Source of the DNA: G963666705 sp963666705
GTDB taxonomy: Bacteria; Pseudomonadota; Alphaproteobacteria; CADEGL01
DNA: 64,000 bases
Direction of reading: 5' to 3'
Assembly (NCBI GenBank): GCA_963666705.2
Contig: CAXXKO010000001.1
Location: forward strand, 372,001 to 436,000
The position numbers were made by a program, and so were the translations under genes. The notes beneath the pieces were generated by a model. The model searched no databases and was not told where the DNA came from. It saw only the letters and a program-made list of their open reading frames with translations. Each line of letters opens with the position of its first letter. The first letter of the stretch is position 1. Positions 43,305 to 52,532 of this stretch are shown one piece after another.

Positions 43305-45437
43305 ATGACGGAGCGGGACGCGATCGCCTGCCTCCTGGACCCGAGCTCGGTCGTGGTCGTCGGCGCCTCGGACGATCTCGGCAAGTTCGGCGGCCGGGCG
43401 CTCGATGGCCTCATCCGGCACGGCTACCAGGGTGCGCTCTATCCCGTCAACCCGCGGCGCAAATCGGTCATGGGCCTCGAGGCCTATCCCACGGCCTCGG
43501 TCATCCCAGGGGGTGCGGACGTGGCCGTCGTCGCCCTCCCCGCCGCCATGCTGGCCGAGAGCGTGCGCGACTGCGCCAAGGCCGGGGTGCGCGTGTGCAT
43601 AGTCATCACCGGCCAGCTCGCCGAAGCGGGGCCGAAAGGCGCCGCCCTCCAGGACGAGATCGTCGGCATCGCCCGTGCCGCGGGCATGCGCATCCTCGGC
43701 CCCAACTGCCTCGGCCTCATCAACGTGCCGGCCAGCCTCGCCCTCACCCCCTCGGTCACCATGGCCGTCGCGGCCCTGCCCCGGGGCGGGGTCGGCATCG
43801 TCAGCCAGAGCGGCGCGCTGATGACCAGCATGTTCAATCGCGGCCACGATTGCGGCGTCGGCTTCAGCACCTGCGTCTCGGTCGGCAACCAGGCGGATAT
43901 CGAAGTCGGTGAGGTCTTCGACGCCCTCGTCGACGATCCCCACACGAAGGCCATCTGCCTCTACCTCGAAGGCTTGAGGGACGCCGGCCGCCTCGCGGCC
44001 GCCGCCAGGCGGGCACGGGCGGCGGGGAAGCCCGTGGTCGCCGTCAAGGCCGGTCGCACGGTCGCCGGCGCCAAGGCCGCCGCCTCCCACACGGCCGGGC
44101 TCGCCGGCTCCTACGAGGCCTTCGAGGCCGCGTGCCGGTCGCTCGGCGTGCAAATCTGCGACGACCCCGAGACTTCGGTGTTGTGCGCCGATGCGCTTCT
44201 CCGCTGGGGCGGCCGGGCCGGCGGCGGCGCTGGCGGCGGCGGGGTGGCGGTGGTCTCGGGCTCGGGCGGCGGCGCCTCGGTGGTGGCCGACCGCATCGAG
44301 GGCGGGCCGCTGCGCCTCGCCCGGCTGGCCCCCAAGACCACGGAGCTCCTGTCCCGGCACATCCCGCCGGCCAACATCCAAGGGGTCGTCGATATCGGCG
44401 GCTTCGGCCAGTCCTTCGTCCCGCCCATCGTGGCCGAGGTGATGGAGGGCCTGCTCGCCGACCCCGACGTCGCCATGCTCCTCTACGTCATGACCCCGCA
44501 GCCCATCATGGTGGAGGTGGCGGACATCCTGGTCGAGGCGGCCGAGAGGAGCGGCAAGCCGGTGCTGCTCGTCCTCTCGGTGGGCGGTATCGCCGACGGC
44601 ATCCGCGAGACCCTGCGCACGCGCGGCTTTCCCTTCCACAACCGGGTCGACGATGCGCTGCGGGTGGCCGAGGTGCTGATCGCCCATGGGCGCGCCAAAG
44701 AGCCGGACCCACCGCAAAGGCCCGGCGGAATGGGGGATGCGCGGCGCGGCGTCGCGGCCAACTTCGCGCCCGGCCTTCTGACCGAGCCCGAGGTCAAACG
44801 CATGCTGGCCGAAGCCGGCGCGGCCGTCACGGCGGAGACCCTGGCGGCGACCCCGGACGCCGCGGTGGCCGCAGCCGGCGGGATCGGCTACCCGGTGGCG
44901 CTCAAGGCCGTCGCCCGCGGCCTCGTCCACAAGAGCGATTTCGGCGCCGTCAGGCTCGGCCTCGATGACGAAGGGGCGGTCCGCGCGGCGTTCGAAGAGG
45001 TCGCCGGCGCCGTGGCGAACGCGGCGCCCGAGGCCGACTTCGAAGGCTGCCTGGTTCAGGAAATGGTCTCCGGCGTGGCCGAGATCTTCGTCGGCGCCAA
45101 GTGGGACCCTCAGTTCGGCGCGCTTGTCCTGGTGGGCTGCGGCGGCATCTTCGTCGAGATCCTGCGCGACGTGCAAACGGCCCTGGCACCGGTCGGCGCG
45201 GCCGAGGCCGAGGCCATGCTGCGCCGCCTCGCCCTGTGGCCGCTCCTGGCCGGCGCGCGGGGCCGCCCGGCGGCGGACACCCCGGCCCTCGCGGACCTGA
45301 TCGCGCGGGCGAGCTGGGTCGCGGCGGACCTGGGGCCGCGCCTCGAAGAGCTGGACCTCAACCCGGTCATGGCCCGCGCCGTGGGCCAAGGGGCGGTGAT
45401 CGCCGATGGACGCGCCGTGCTGCGCGACGAGACATGA
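43305..45437 (+). CDS. ADP-forming acetate/acyl-CoA ligase family protein
   Basis: 710 residues in the fused alpha-beta arrangement. A CoA-binding Rossmann domain comes first (SSVVVVGASDDLGKFGGRAL) and then succinyl-CoA-ligase-like domains with the phospho-His in AAASHTAGLAGSYEAFEAA (His262). A C-terminal ATP-grasp domain has YPVALKAVARGLVHKSDFG, VQEMVSGVAEIFVGAKWDP and EELDLNPVMA. It interconverts acyl-CoA plus ADP/Pi with acid plus ATP, or acts with the downstream hydratase in degradation of an acid. The enoyl-CoA hydratase gene follows 13 bp later. The acyl specificity is unknown. Confidence 0.92.
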   Translation: MTERDAIACLLDPSSVVVVGASDDLGKFGGRALDGLIRHGYQGALYPVNPRRKSVMGLEAYPTASVIPGGADVAVVALPAAMLAESVRDCAKAGVRVCIVITGQLAEAGPKGAALQDEIVGIARAAGMRILGPNCLGLINVPASLALTPSVTMAVAALPRGGVGIVSQSGALMTSMFNRGHDCGVGFSTCVSVGNQADIEVGEVFDALVDDPHTKAICLYLEGLRDAGRLAAAARRARAAGKPVVAVKAGRTVAGAKAAASHTAGLAGSYEAFEAACRSLGVQICDDPETSVLCADALLRWGGRAGGGAGGGGVAVVSGSGGGASVVADRIEGGPLRLARLAPKTTELLSRHIPPANIQGVVDIGGFGQSFVPPIVAEVMEGLLADPDVAMLLYVMTPQPIMVEVADILVEAAERSGKPVLLVLSVGGIADGIRETLRTRGFPFHNRVDDALRVAEVLIAHGRAKEPDPPQRPGGMGDARRGVAANFAPGLLTEPEVKRMLAEAGAAVTAETLAATPDAAVAAAGGIGYPVALKAVARGLVHKSDFGAVRLGLDDEGAVRAAFEEVAGAVANAAPEADFEGCLVQEMVSGVAEIFVGAKWDPQFGALVLVGCGGIFVEILRDVQTALAPVGAAEAEAMLRRLALWPLLAGARGRPAADTPALADLIARASWVAADLGPRLEELDLNPVMARAVGQGAVIADGRAVLRDET

Positions 45438-45450
45438 GGAGGGAGACGCC

Positions 45451-46194
45451 ATGACGACCGATGCCGTGACCTACGAATCCCACGACCGGGTCGCCACCAT
45501 CACCCTCAACCACCCGGAGGCCCGCAACCGGCTCACCGACGCCATGGTGGACGGCCTCAACGCCGCGTGGCGCCGGCTCATGGACTCAGGTGACCGGGTC
45601 GCCGTCCTGTGCTCGGCGACGACGGAGGCGTTCACGGTGGGGGCGGACCTCAAGGACATCCCCCACGACCTCCATCGCGGCATCCCCGGCGTCGGCGTCG
45701 CCGTGGACAAGCCGGTGATCTGCGCCGTCGCCGGCTGGTGCGTGGGCGGCGGCATGGTGCTGACCACCATGTGCGACCTGCTGGTGGCCGCCGAATCGGC
45801 CAAGTTCATCTACCCCGAGGTGAAGGTGGGGTTCAGCGGCGGCCTGATCGCCAACCTCGCTGCCCGCATCCCCCACAAGATCGCCATGGAGCTGTTGCTG
45901 GTCGGCGAGGCCATCGATGCCCGGCGCGCCTACGAGGTGGGCTACGTGAACCGGGTCGTCCCCGACGGCCAGGAGATTACCGCGGCCCTCGAGATCGCCG
46001 GCAAGATAGCGGCGACGGCACCCCTGGCGAGCCGCATGCTGAAGCGCTTCGTCGCCGAGACCACGCCCAAGGGGCCGAGCGAGCGGGCCGGCATCGCCCG
46101 GCGCGACCTCGACCGCGTGAACGGGAGCGCGGACGGCGAGGAAGGCCGCGCCGCCTTCTTCGAGAAGCGCCCGCCGGACTTCAAGGGGCGCTGA
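45451..46194 (+). CDS. Enoyl-CoA hydratase/isomerase family protein
   Basis: 247 residues of the crotonase family. The oxyanion-hole segments AFTVGADLKDI and AVAGWCVGGGMVLTTMCDLL are intact, and FIYPEVKVGFSGGLIANL carries a Glu at the first catalytic position. The second catalytic Glu region is less clear, so hydratase versus isomerase activity is open. The ATG at 45451 follows GGAGGGAGA. It is 13 bp after the ADP-forming ligase and co-transcribed, so the pair probably handles one acyl-CoA intermediate. Confidence 0.92.
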   Translation: MTTDAVTYESHDRVATITLNHPEARNRLTDAMVDGLNAAWRRLMDSGDRVAVLCSATTEAFTVGADLKDIPHDLHRGIPGVGVAVDKPVICAVAGWCVGGGMVLTTMCDLLVAAESAKFIYPEVKVGFSGGLIANLAARIPHKIAMELLLVGEAIDARRAYEVGYVNRVVPDGQEITAALEIAGKIAATAPLASRMLKRFVAETTPKGPSERAGIARRDLDRVNGSADGEEGRAAFFEKRPPDFKGR

Positions 46195-46204
46195 AGGGCG
46201 CGTA

Positions 46205-46468
46205 TCAGCGCCTGCCGCCGGCCCACTGGCCGCATATGGCGTTGGGGCCCAGGTTCCGCGCCGTGTCCTCGCCGAGGGCGATGCAGGCGCGGACGGCGCC
46301 ATTGGACTCCCGGACCTCCCAGGCCTGCAGCAGGCCGGGGCCGCCCGCGGCCGCGATCGTATAGCTGGGCTTGGGGCCCGCCTGGGACTGCGATTGCGAG
46401 CTCGCGCTCGCCAGGACCGAGCCCGAGATCAAGGCGGCCGCGATGACGATGGCCGTCGGATAGTTCAT
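46205..46468 (-). CDS. Small exported protein of unknown function
   Basis: 87 residues: a signal peptide (MNYPTAIVIAAALISGSVLA) and a 60-residue mature part with two Cys (RACIALGED, NAICGQWAGG) that could form one disulfide. ATG 46468 is preceded by AGGGAGGAA. It converges on the enoyl-CoA hydratase with 10 nt between stops. Nothing in it points to a function. Confidence 0.75.
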   Translation of the reverse strand: MNYPTAIVIAAALISGSVLASASSQSQSQAGPKPSYTIAAAGGPGLLQAWEVRESNGAVRACIALGEDTARNLGPNAICGQWAGGRR

Positions 46469-46547
46469 GCCTTCCTCCCTCGTGCGTGGAATTTCACGCC
46501 CAAGGTCGCACGTCACGACGGTCGAGCAAAGAGCGCTCGGGTGAAGG

Positions 46548-47279
46548 TCAGGCCCCACCAGCCGGGCAAAGGGCAGCACCGAGGACGGGGCCGGGTGCCG
46601 AGCCCTGAACGAGCACCGCGCAACCCTCGCCGGGCGCGAGGGAGAAGTCGGGCAGGCTCACCGTCGTGGCGTCGCCGTCCCAGTCGCCGATGCGGCGCAC
46701 CGCCTGGACCGTATGGTGGTTGACGAGCATCTTGCCCTTGTTCTCGCCGGCGCAGATTTCCGTGGTCCGCTGGCGCTCGAACCGCACCAGCCAGATGGCG
46801 GCCGATCCCGCAACCGGTCCGTCCACGTCGACTGAAATTCCGCCGGCGGCGGGAATGGAGACCGCGACGGAAAGGCGCTCCCCTTCCCGCGCGCTCTCGA
46901 TCGCGCCCAGCACGTCCTGGCGGTGGGAGCCGACCGCCTCGAATTCACCGTCGATCACCATCTGGGGCGTGTAGGCCGAGCTGCGGCCCCGGATGCGCTG
47001 ATTGTAGGCCCGCTGACGCGTGGTGTTGGCGGGGCTCGAGAAGACGTCCTTCCACTGGCCCGCCGAGCCGTAGACCAGGTCGTCCCAGAAATCGACGTGG
47101 AACTCGAGCGCGACCACGCCCGGCATTCCCGCCAGCTCGCCCAGGAACGCCTCGGCCGGCGGGCAGGAATAGCAACTTTGCGAGGTGAAGAGCTCGACCG
47201 TCACCGGCCCCTCGCCCGCCGCCGCCGGCACGGCGGCGAGGAGCGGGAGGCAGGCCAGCAGCTTTGCAATTTTGCTCAT
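46548..47279 (-). CDS. Exported DUF1223-family protein (thioredoxin-like)
   Basis: 243 residues with a signal peptide (MSKIAKLLACLPLLAAVPAA). The mature protein opens with VTVELFTSQSCYSCPPAEAF, a CxxC motif at the position of a thioredoxin active site, then HVDFWDDLVYGSAGQWKD and YTPQMVIDGEFEAVGSHR with the cis-Pro segment TPQ. DUF1223 proteins are common in alphaproteobacteria and have no established reaction; a periplasmic disulfide role is suggested by the fold. The start at 47279 gives the signal peptide directly. It is divergent from the PhyH gene. Confidence 0.9.
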   Translation of the reverse strand: MSKIAKLLACLPLLAAVPAAAGEGPVTVELFTSQSCYSCPPAEAFLGELAGMPGVVALEFHVDFWDDLVYGSAGQWKDVFSSPANTTRQRAYNQRIRGRSSAYTPQMVIDGEFEAVGSHRQDVLGAIESAREGERLSVAVSIPAAGGISVDVDGPVAGSAAIWLVRFERQRTTEICAGENKGKMLVNHHTVQAVRRIGDWDGDATTVSLPDFSLAPGEGCAVLVQGSAPGPVLGAALCPAGGA

Positions 47280-47359
47280 GAACAGGGAAAATAGGTGGCG
47301 AGAAGTATCGCGGCCAATCACGTTGCGGTGAGCGGCCGCCACCCGGGGAGGCGAGCGCC

Positions 47360-48139
47360 ATGGAGCTCGATCAGGATCAGGTCCGCGCGTTCGAGGAGGA
47401 GGGCTACGTCTTCCTGCCCGAGCTGTTCAGCCGCGCCGAGGTGGGGCGCCTGATGGCCGAGGTGCCGGCCATCTTCGCCCAGCGCCGGCCCGAGAACGTG
47501 CGCGAGCGCAGCGGCGACGTGGTGCGCACCGCCTTCGCCGCGCAGACCTACAACGACGCCTTCGCGCGCCTCGCGCGCCACCCCCGCCTCATCGGCCCGG
47601 CCATGCAGCTCCTGGGCGGCCCCGTCTACATCCACCAGTTCAAGGTCAACGCCAAGGCCGCGTTCGACGGCGACGTCTGGCAGTGGCACCAGGACTACGG
47701 CACCTGGGCGCGGGACGACCTGATGCCGACGGTGCGGGCCATGAACCTCGCCGTGTTCCTTGAGGACGTGACCCAGTTCAACGGGCCGCTGATGGTCATC
47801 CCCCGCTCCCACAAGGAGGGCACGCTTGCCGCCGGGCACGACACGGCAACCACCAGCTACCCGCTCTGGACCATCGAAGACGAGACCATCGCGCGGCTCG
47901 TCGGGGCGGGCGGCATCGTGGCGCCCAAGGGGCCGGCGGGCTCGGGCCTCCTCTTCCACGGCAATCTCGTGCACGGCTCGCCCAGCAACATGTCGCCCAT
48001 GAGCCGGACGATCGTCTATATCAGCGCCTGCCACGTGGACAACCATATCCGCCGCTTCAAGCGCCCCGAGTGGATCGCCCACCGCGACTTCACGCCCATC
48101 GAGCCGCTGCCCGACGACTGCCTCTCGGGCGCGGCGTAG
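47360..48139 (+). CDS. Phytanoyl-CoA dioxygenase (PhyH) family protein
   Basis: 259 residues, a double-stranded beta-helix Fe(II)/2-oxoglutarate dioxygenase. Metal ligands are visible as WQWHQDYGTW (His110, Asp112) and the distal His in LVHGSPSNMS (His205), with Arg216 in MSRTIVY positioned to bind 2-oxoglutarate. It hydroxylates an aliphatic substrate that cannot be named from sequence; ectoine-hydroxylase-like and halogenase relatives exist. ATG 47360 follows GGGAGGCGAGCGCC. It converges on a TauD-type dioxygenase gene 30 bp away. Confidence 0.9.
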   Translation: MELDQDQVRAFEEEGYVFLPELFSRAEVGRLMAEVPAIFAQRRPENVRERSGDVVRTAFAAQTYNDAFARLARHPRLIGPAMQLLGGPVYIHQFKVNAKAAFDGDVWQWHQDYGTWARDDLMPTVRAMNLAVFLEDVTQFNGPLMVIPRSHKEGTLAAGHDTATTSYPLWTIEDETIARLVGAGGIVAPKGPAGSGLLFHGNLVHGSPSNMSPMSRTIVYISACHVDNHIRRFKRPEWIAHRDFTPIEPLPDDCLSGAA

Positions 48140-48172
48140 GGCGCGCCGCGGCTTTTCGCCGAGAGTTATGTA

Positions 48173-49132
48173 TTAAATCGGCCGGTCGCCGTGGACCGAG
48201 ATGCGGTGCATGTGGCGGCGCGCGCCGAAATAATCGTTGAGCGCGTAGTGCTGCGCGCATCGATTATCCCAGATGCCCACGGTCCCGGCCGCGTAGTGAT
48301 AGCGGCAGGTGAGCTCGGGTCGGACGGCGTGCTCCCACAGGAATTCGAGTAGCGGCCGGCTCTCCGCCTCGGTCATGCCGGCGAAGCGGGCGGTGAAGGC
48401 GCGGTTGACGTACAACGCCTCGCGGCCCGTCTCCGGGTGGGTGCGCACCACCGGGTGCTCGATTTCGCTGACTGTTACGGGCTCGTCATGGACGTTGACG
48501 CTGGCCGCGGCCTTTCCCTGCTCGGGACGCGGCGCATGGGTCCGCGAGACCGCCCCGGTCCGGGCGTCGCCGCCATAGGGCATGGTGCTGCTGTGCACCG
48601 CATGGAGGCCAGCCAGCATTCGCTTCATGCCCTCGGACAGGGTCTCGTAGGCCAGATACTGGTTCGCGAACATGGTATCGCCGCCACAGCTTGGCGATTC
48701 GAGCGCATATATCACCGACAGCATATGCGGACGCTCGCGGAAGGTGACGTCGCTGTGCCACAAGCCGCCCTGGTTGATGGACTGGTCCTCCGGCTCCTTG
48801 ACGAGGTCGAGGATCTCCGGATGCCCCGGCACCAGGGGCACCTTGAGTGGGTGGACGAAGGGTGCCGTGTCGACCTCGCCGAATCGCGCCGCGAAGTCGC
48901 GGTGCAGGTTCGGGGTCAGGGTCAGGGACTGGCCCGGTATGAACACCACCAGGTGATCCAGGAAGGCCCGGTGGATGGCGGTGAAGGTGGCGTCGTCCAG
49001 CCGGCTCAGATCGACACCGTGGATCTCGGCCCCCAGGGCGCCGGCGATGGGCCAGACATCGAGCTCGACCATGTTGGATCGACGGCCCCGGCGCGGTCTC
49101 GTCCGCCGCCCGATATGCTGGGACACGGACAT
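48173..49132 (-). CDS. TauD/TfdA-family 2-oxoglutarate-dependent dioxygenase
   Basis: 319 residues. The iron site HxD is in GGLWHSDVTF (His126, Asp128), with the distal His and Arg in AQHYALNDYFGARRHMHRIS. TauD/TfdA proteins oxygenate sulfonates, aryloxyacetates or related acids, releasing sulfite or opening an ether; the substrate is unknown. ATG 49132 has GGGGAGGAG upstream. MVELDVWPIAGALGAEI 20 residues later looks like a more usual N-terminus and is an alternative start. The GMC oxidase gene ends 67 bp upstream on the same strand, so they may be co-transcribed. Confidence 0.9.
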   Translation of the reverse strand: MSVSQHIGRRTRPRRGRRSNMVELDVWPIAGALGAEIHGVDLSRLDDATFTAIHRAFLDHLVVFIPGQSLTLTPNLHRDFAARFGEVDTAPFVHPLKVPLVPGHPEILDLVKEPEDQSINQGGLWHSDVTFRERPHMLSVIYALESPSCGGDTMFANQYLAYETLSEGMKRMLAGLHAVHSSTMPYGGDARTGAVSRTHAPRPEQGKAAASVNVHDEPVTVSEIEHPVVRTHPETGREALYVNRAFTARFAGMTEAESRPLLEFLWEHAVRPELTCRYHYAAGTVGIWDNRCAQHYALNDYFGARRHMHRISVHGDRPI

Positions 49133-49199
49133 TGGCTCCTCCCCTTCCTTGCCGGCCAATTCTCCCATCGTCGCGCGCAAAAGGAAAGTGCGATTTGGG

Positions 49200-50846
49200 T
49201 TATCGCCCCGCCGGCGGGTCCGCCGGCGCCAAGGGTGGCCTGCCAAGGATCATGTCCGCCGCCTTCTCGGCGATCATGATGGTCGGTGCATTGGTGTTCG
49301 CTCCCACCAGCCGCGGCATGACCGATGCGTCCACCACGCGCAGGCCTTCGATGCCGTTGACTCTGAGCGCCGGATCCACCACCGCGCCCTCGTCGGTGCC
49401 CATGCGGCAGGTGCCGACCGGGTGAAAGTGAGAGCTCGCCACCCGAGCGATATAGGCGTCGATATGGGCCGCGCTCGTGCACCCGGAGCCGGGGTCGAGC
49501 TCCTCGCCGCGGAAGGGGTCGAAGGCGGCCTGGGCGTGCATCTCGCGCGCCATCGCCACGGCCCGCCGGTGAATTGCGCGGTCCGCTTCGGTCGTCATAT
49601 AGTTGTAAAAAATACGTGGCGGCGCGAGCGGATCGGCGCTGGACAGGGTCACCTCGCCACGGCTCTCCGGCCGCAGCTGGCACCAGCTGATGCAGTAGCC
49701 GTGGCGGTCGATTTTGCCGATGCTGGCGACATCCTGGCGCAAGATTGGGGCCATATAGAACTGAAGATCGGGCCGCTCGAGCGCCGGATCGCTCTTGAGG
49801 AAGGCCTGCGCGTCGGCCGGGAAATGAGTCCAGGGCCCGGTGCCGAAAAGTAGGTAGCGCAGGCCGCCGCGCAGGATACCGAGCGGTCGCTGGTCCGGAT
49901 AGAAGGTGATCGGCTGGGTGCAGGCGTGCTGCACATGCGCGCCTAAGTGGTCCTGCAGATCACGGCCCACGCCGGGCAGGTCGTGTCGCACCTCGATCCC
50001 GGTCGCGCGCAGGTGATCACCCGGGCCGATGCCCGACAGCATCAGGATCTGCGGCGATTGGAGGGCGCCAGCCGCGAGGACGACCTCGCTTTCGGCGCGC
50101 GCGGTGCGGGCCCGTCCGCCACGGAGATAGGCCACGCCCACGGCCCGCCGCCCGTCGAGTTGTACGCCGGTCACCCGCGCATGCGTCCGCACGGTGAGGT
50201 TGGACCGGTGGCGCGCCGGACGGAGAAACGCCCCCGCGGTCGAAACCCGTCGTGGCCGGCCGAGGCTGATATTGTATTGGCTTCGGCAGAAGCCTTCCTG
50301 CTCGGCCCCATTGTAGTCGTCGGTCGCGGGGTAACCGGCCCGGCGGCCGGCCGCCGTGAAGGCGTCGAACAGCGGGTTATGGTCCATCTGTCGGCGCACC
50401 TGGATCGGGCCGTCGCCGCCGCGCCACGGGTCCTCGCCGCCCTCGAAGCGCTCCGGGCGCCGGAAGTAGGGCAGCACGTCCGCGTAGGACCAGCCCGTGC
50501 AGCCGAGCTGCCGCCATTCGTCGTAGTCCCTCGCATGGCCGCGCACATAAAGCATTCCGTTGATGGACGAGGAGCCGCCGAGCCCGCGGCCGCGGGGGAT
50601 CCGGATATCGCGACCGGGCAGCCTGGGCTCCGCCGCGCCCTCGAAGTCCCACGACAGCCGGCGGTGCCGCATCAGCACGGCGCAGCCGAGGGGGACCTGG
50701 ATCAGCGGATGCCAGCCCCGCCCGCCAGCCTCCAGGAGCAGCACCCGTGTGGTGCCGTCCGCCGTCAGGCGGCTGGCCAGCACGCATCCGGCCGAGCCGG
50801 CCCCCACGATCACGAAGTCGAAGCGCTCTTCTCCGCCACGCGCCAT
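49200..50846 (-). CDS. GMC-family FAD oxidoreductase (choline dehydrogenase-like)
   Basis: 548 residues. The ADP-binding motif FDFVIVGAGSAGCVLASRLT is near the N-terminus. GMC signature 1 is GRGLGGSSSINGMLYVRGH, signature 2 is AAGALQSPQILMLSGIG, and the C-terminal catalytic region HFHPVGTCRMGTDEGAVVDP has the conserved His, followed by NTNAPTIMIAEKAADMI. It oxidises an alcohol to an aldehyde with FAD. ATG 50846 (MARGGEERFDF) gives the usual spacing to the FAD motif; the upstream reading to 51122 has no conserved sequence. It lies upstream of the TauD gene. The roughly 530-bp gap to 51379 contains the palindromic repeat at 51.1 kb and no gene. Confidence 0.92.
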   Translation of the reverse strand: MARGGEERFDFVIVGAGSAGCVLASRLTADGTTRVLLLEAGGRGWHPLIQVPLGCAVLMRHRRLSWDFEGAAEPRLPGRDIRIPRGRGLGGSSSINGMLYVRGHARDYDEWRQLGCTGWSYADVLPYFRRPERFEGGEDPWRGGDGPIQVRRQMDHNPLFDAFTAAGRRAGYPATDDYNGAEQEGFCRSQYNISLGRPRRVSTAGAFLRPARHRSNLTVRTHARVTGVQLDGRRAVGVAYLRGGRARTARAESEVVLAAGALQSPQILMLSGIGPGDHLRATGIEVRHDLPGVGRDLQDHLGAHVQHACTQPITFYPDQRPLGILRGGLRYLLFGTGPWTHFPADAQAFLKSDPALERPDLQFYMAPILRQDVASIGKIDRHGYCISWCQLRPESRGEVTLSSADPLAPPRIFYNYMTTEADRAIHRRAVAMAREMHAQAAFDPFRGEELDPGSGCTSAAHIDAYIARVASSHFHPVGTCRMGTDEGAVVDPALRVNGIEGLRVVDASVMPRLVGANTNAPTIMIAEKAADMILGRPPLAPADPPAGR

Positions 50847-51115
50847 CGCCGCCGTCCCCCAGTCCTGTCCCGCCTTCCTCGCGGCCGAGGCCGACCATAG
50901 CGTCCGAGCCCACGACCGTCGCCGGTCTTCCGCCCTAAAGCATCCATATTCGCGGGAGCCACCGATCCCCGACCGAGGGCTATCGACCCAGCCGCGGGTT
51001 GGATGTCCTTCCAACCCCGCTTGCCGGGCGGCCACACAGAAAATGGGAATTCGTTCTTGACTCGACCTGGCCCCGCACCCATATGCCAATGGCTGGGCCG
51101 GCGCCGAACCCAAAA

Positions 51116-51206
51116 GTGTCAAGGTTTGTCAAGGTTCGGGCCCTATTCCTCTAACCTATTGAAATCAAAGAAATATCATTGAAAATACCTTAACAAACCT
51201 CGACAT
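51116..51206. repeat. AT-rich palindromic dispersed repeat, copy 2
   Basis: GTGTCAAGGTTTGTCAAGG and an inverted right arm (ACCTTAACAAACCTCGACA) enclose an AT-rich centre. It is homologous to the element at 15100-15192, sharing arm sequence, the GCCCTATT segment and spacing. The arms have compensating differences, which supports a role as a folded unit. Confidence 0.75.
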
Positions 51207-51379
51207 TTCTGAAGCATTTCCGCGGCGGTATCGGCCCCCACCGCCGGCCGCCGGCCCGGGAGCCGGACGCCCCGATTAACTGCGTGGTGGAAAAGAAATG
51301 ACCGGATGCATGCGCGCGCCATTGGGCGTAATATCGCGCTCGCGCCGGTCGGGTGGCCGGCACTCGGTGGAGGTCAGCC

Positions 51380-52522
51380 ATGGCATATAACGGCTTCAAG
51401 GTGTTCGACAGCGACATGCACGTGCTCGAGCCGGCGGACCTGTGGGTCCGCTACATCGATCCGAAATACAAGGACCGGGCGCCGGTGGGCACCAACGAGT
51501 ATCTCGGTGACTTGCATCTCCTGCACGACGGCGAAGTGATCTCGCGCTCGAAGAAAATGCTCGTCGAGGACGACATTGCCATTAAGCAGTGCGAGCGCTT
51601 CGACCGGGTCGAGACCTTCGCGGACTTCCAGGAGCGCGGCTGGGGCTCCGACGTCCAGGTCGAGGCCATGGACGCCGAGGGCATCGATGTGGCCGTCATG
51701 TACCCGACCCGCGGCCTGGTGGTGCATGCCAAGGAGTATGACGACGACGGCCTCGCCGCGGCGATCAGCCGCGCCTACAACGACTGGCTGGTCGAGTTCT
51801 GCGCCATCGCGCCGGACCGCATGTACGGCGCCGCCATGCTGCCGGCCCAGAGCGTCGAGGCGGCCGTGGCGGAGGCGCGCCGGGCCAAGGAGGAGCTCGG
51901 CTTCAAGGCCGTGTTCCTGCGTCCCAACCCGATCCGCGGGCGCAACTGGAACAACCCGGCCTACGACCCGCTATGGGCCGAGTGCGAGAAGCAGGGTCTC
52001 GCGGTCGGCTTCCACGAAGGCATGCCCTGCGTCCTGCCGGTGGCCATTGGCGACCGCTTCGACGGAATCCACGAGGACTTCTGGCTCACGGAGCACGTCG
52101 CCTGCCACCCCATCGAGCAGATGTACGCCTGCCTGTCGATGATCGCCGGCGGCGTGTGCGAACGCTTTCCGGCGCTCAGGGTGGCGTTCCTGGAAGGCAA
52201 CTGCAGCTGGCTGCCCTTCTGGCTGTGGCGCCTCGACGAGCACTACGAGGTCCGCGAGCACAAGCTGAAGAAGGACCTGCCGATGCGCCCGAGCGAGTAT
52301 TTCAAGCGCCAGTGCTTCGCCGGCGTCGAGGCCGACGAGGACATGGCGCGCTACGTGTTCGACTGGATGGGCGACTCCTATTTCGTGTTCTCGACCGACT
52401 TCCCGCACCATGACTGCCGCTACCCGCACGCGACCGAAACGCTGTTGGAGCAGCCCTTCTCGGAGGAGTCCAAGCGCAAGATCCTGTGGGACAACTGCAA
52501 CCGGCTATATGCGTTCGATTGA
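51380..52522 (+). CDS. Amidohydrolase-2 family metal-dependent hydrolase (ACMSD-like)
   Basis: 380 residues. The TIM-barrel N-terminus FKVFDSDMHVLEPADLW carries the metal-binding DxH motif and the C-terminal FSTDFPHHDCRYP carries the catalytic Asp. In between, VGFHEGMPC and ACHPIEQMYA contain further His ligands. This subgroup includes amidohydrolases and decarboxylases such as ACMSD; the reaction here is unknown. ATG 51380 follows GGTGGAGG. The 3-hydroxyisobutyrate dehydrogenase-like gene begins 10 bp later, so they are one operon. Confidence 0.9.
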   Translation: MAYNGFKVFDSDMHVLEPADLWVRYIDPKYKDRAPVGTNEYLGDLHLLHDGEVISRSKKMLVEDDIAIKQCERFDRVETFADFQERGWGSDVQVEAMDAEGIDVAVMYPTRGLVVHAKEYDDDGLAAAISRAYNDWLVEFCAIAPDRMYGAAMLPAQSVEAAVAEARRAKEELGFKAVFLRPNPIRGRNWNNPAYDPLWAECEKQGLAVGFHEGMPCVLPVAIGDRFDGIHEDFWLTEHVACHPIEQMYACLSMIAGGVCERFPALRVAFLEGNCSWLPFWLWRLDEHYEVREHKLKKDLPMRPSEYFKRQCFAGVEADEDMARYVFDWMGDSYFVFSTDFPHHDCRYPHATETLLEQPFSEESKRKILWDNCNRLYAFD

Positions 52523-52532
52523 GCGCGCGACC

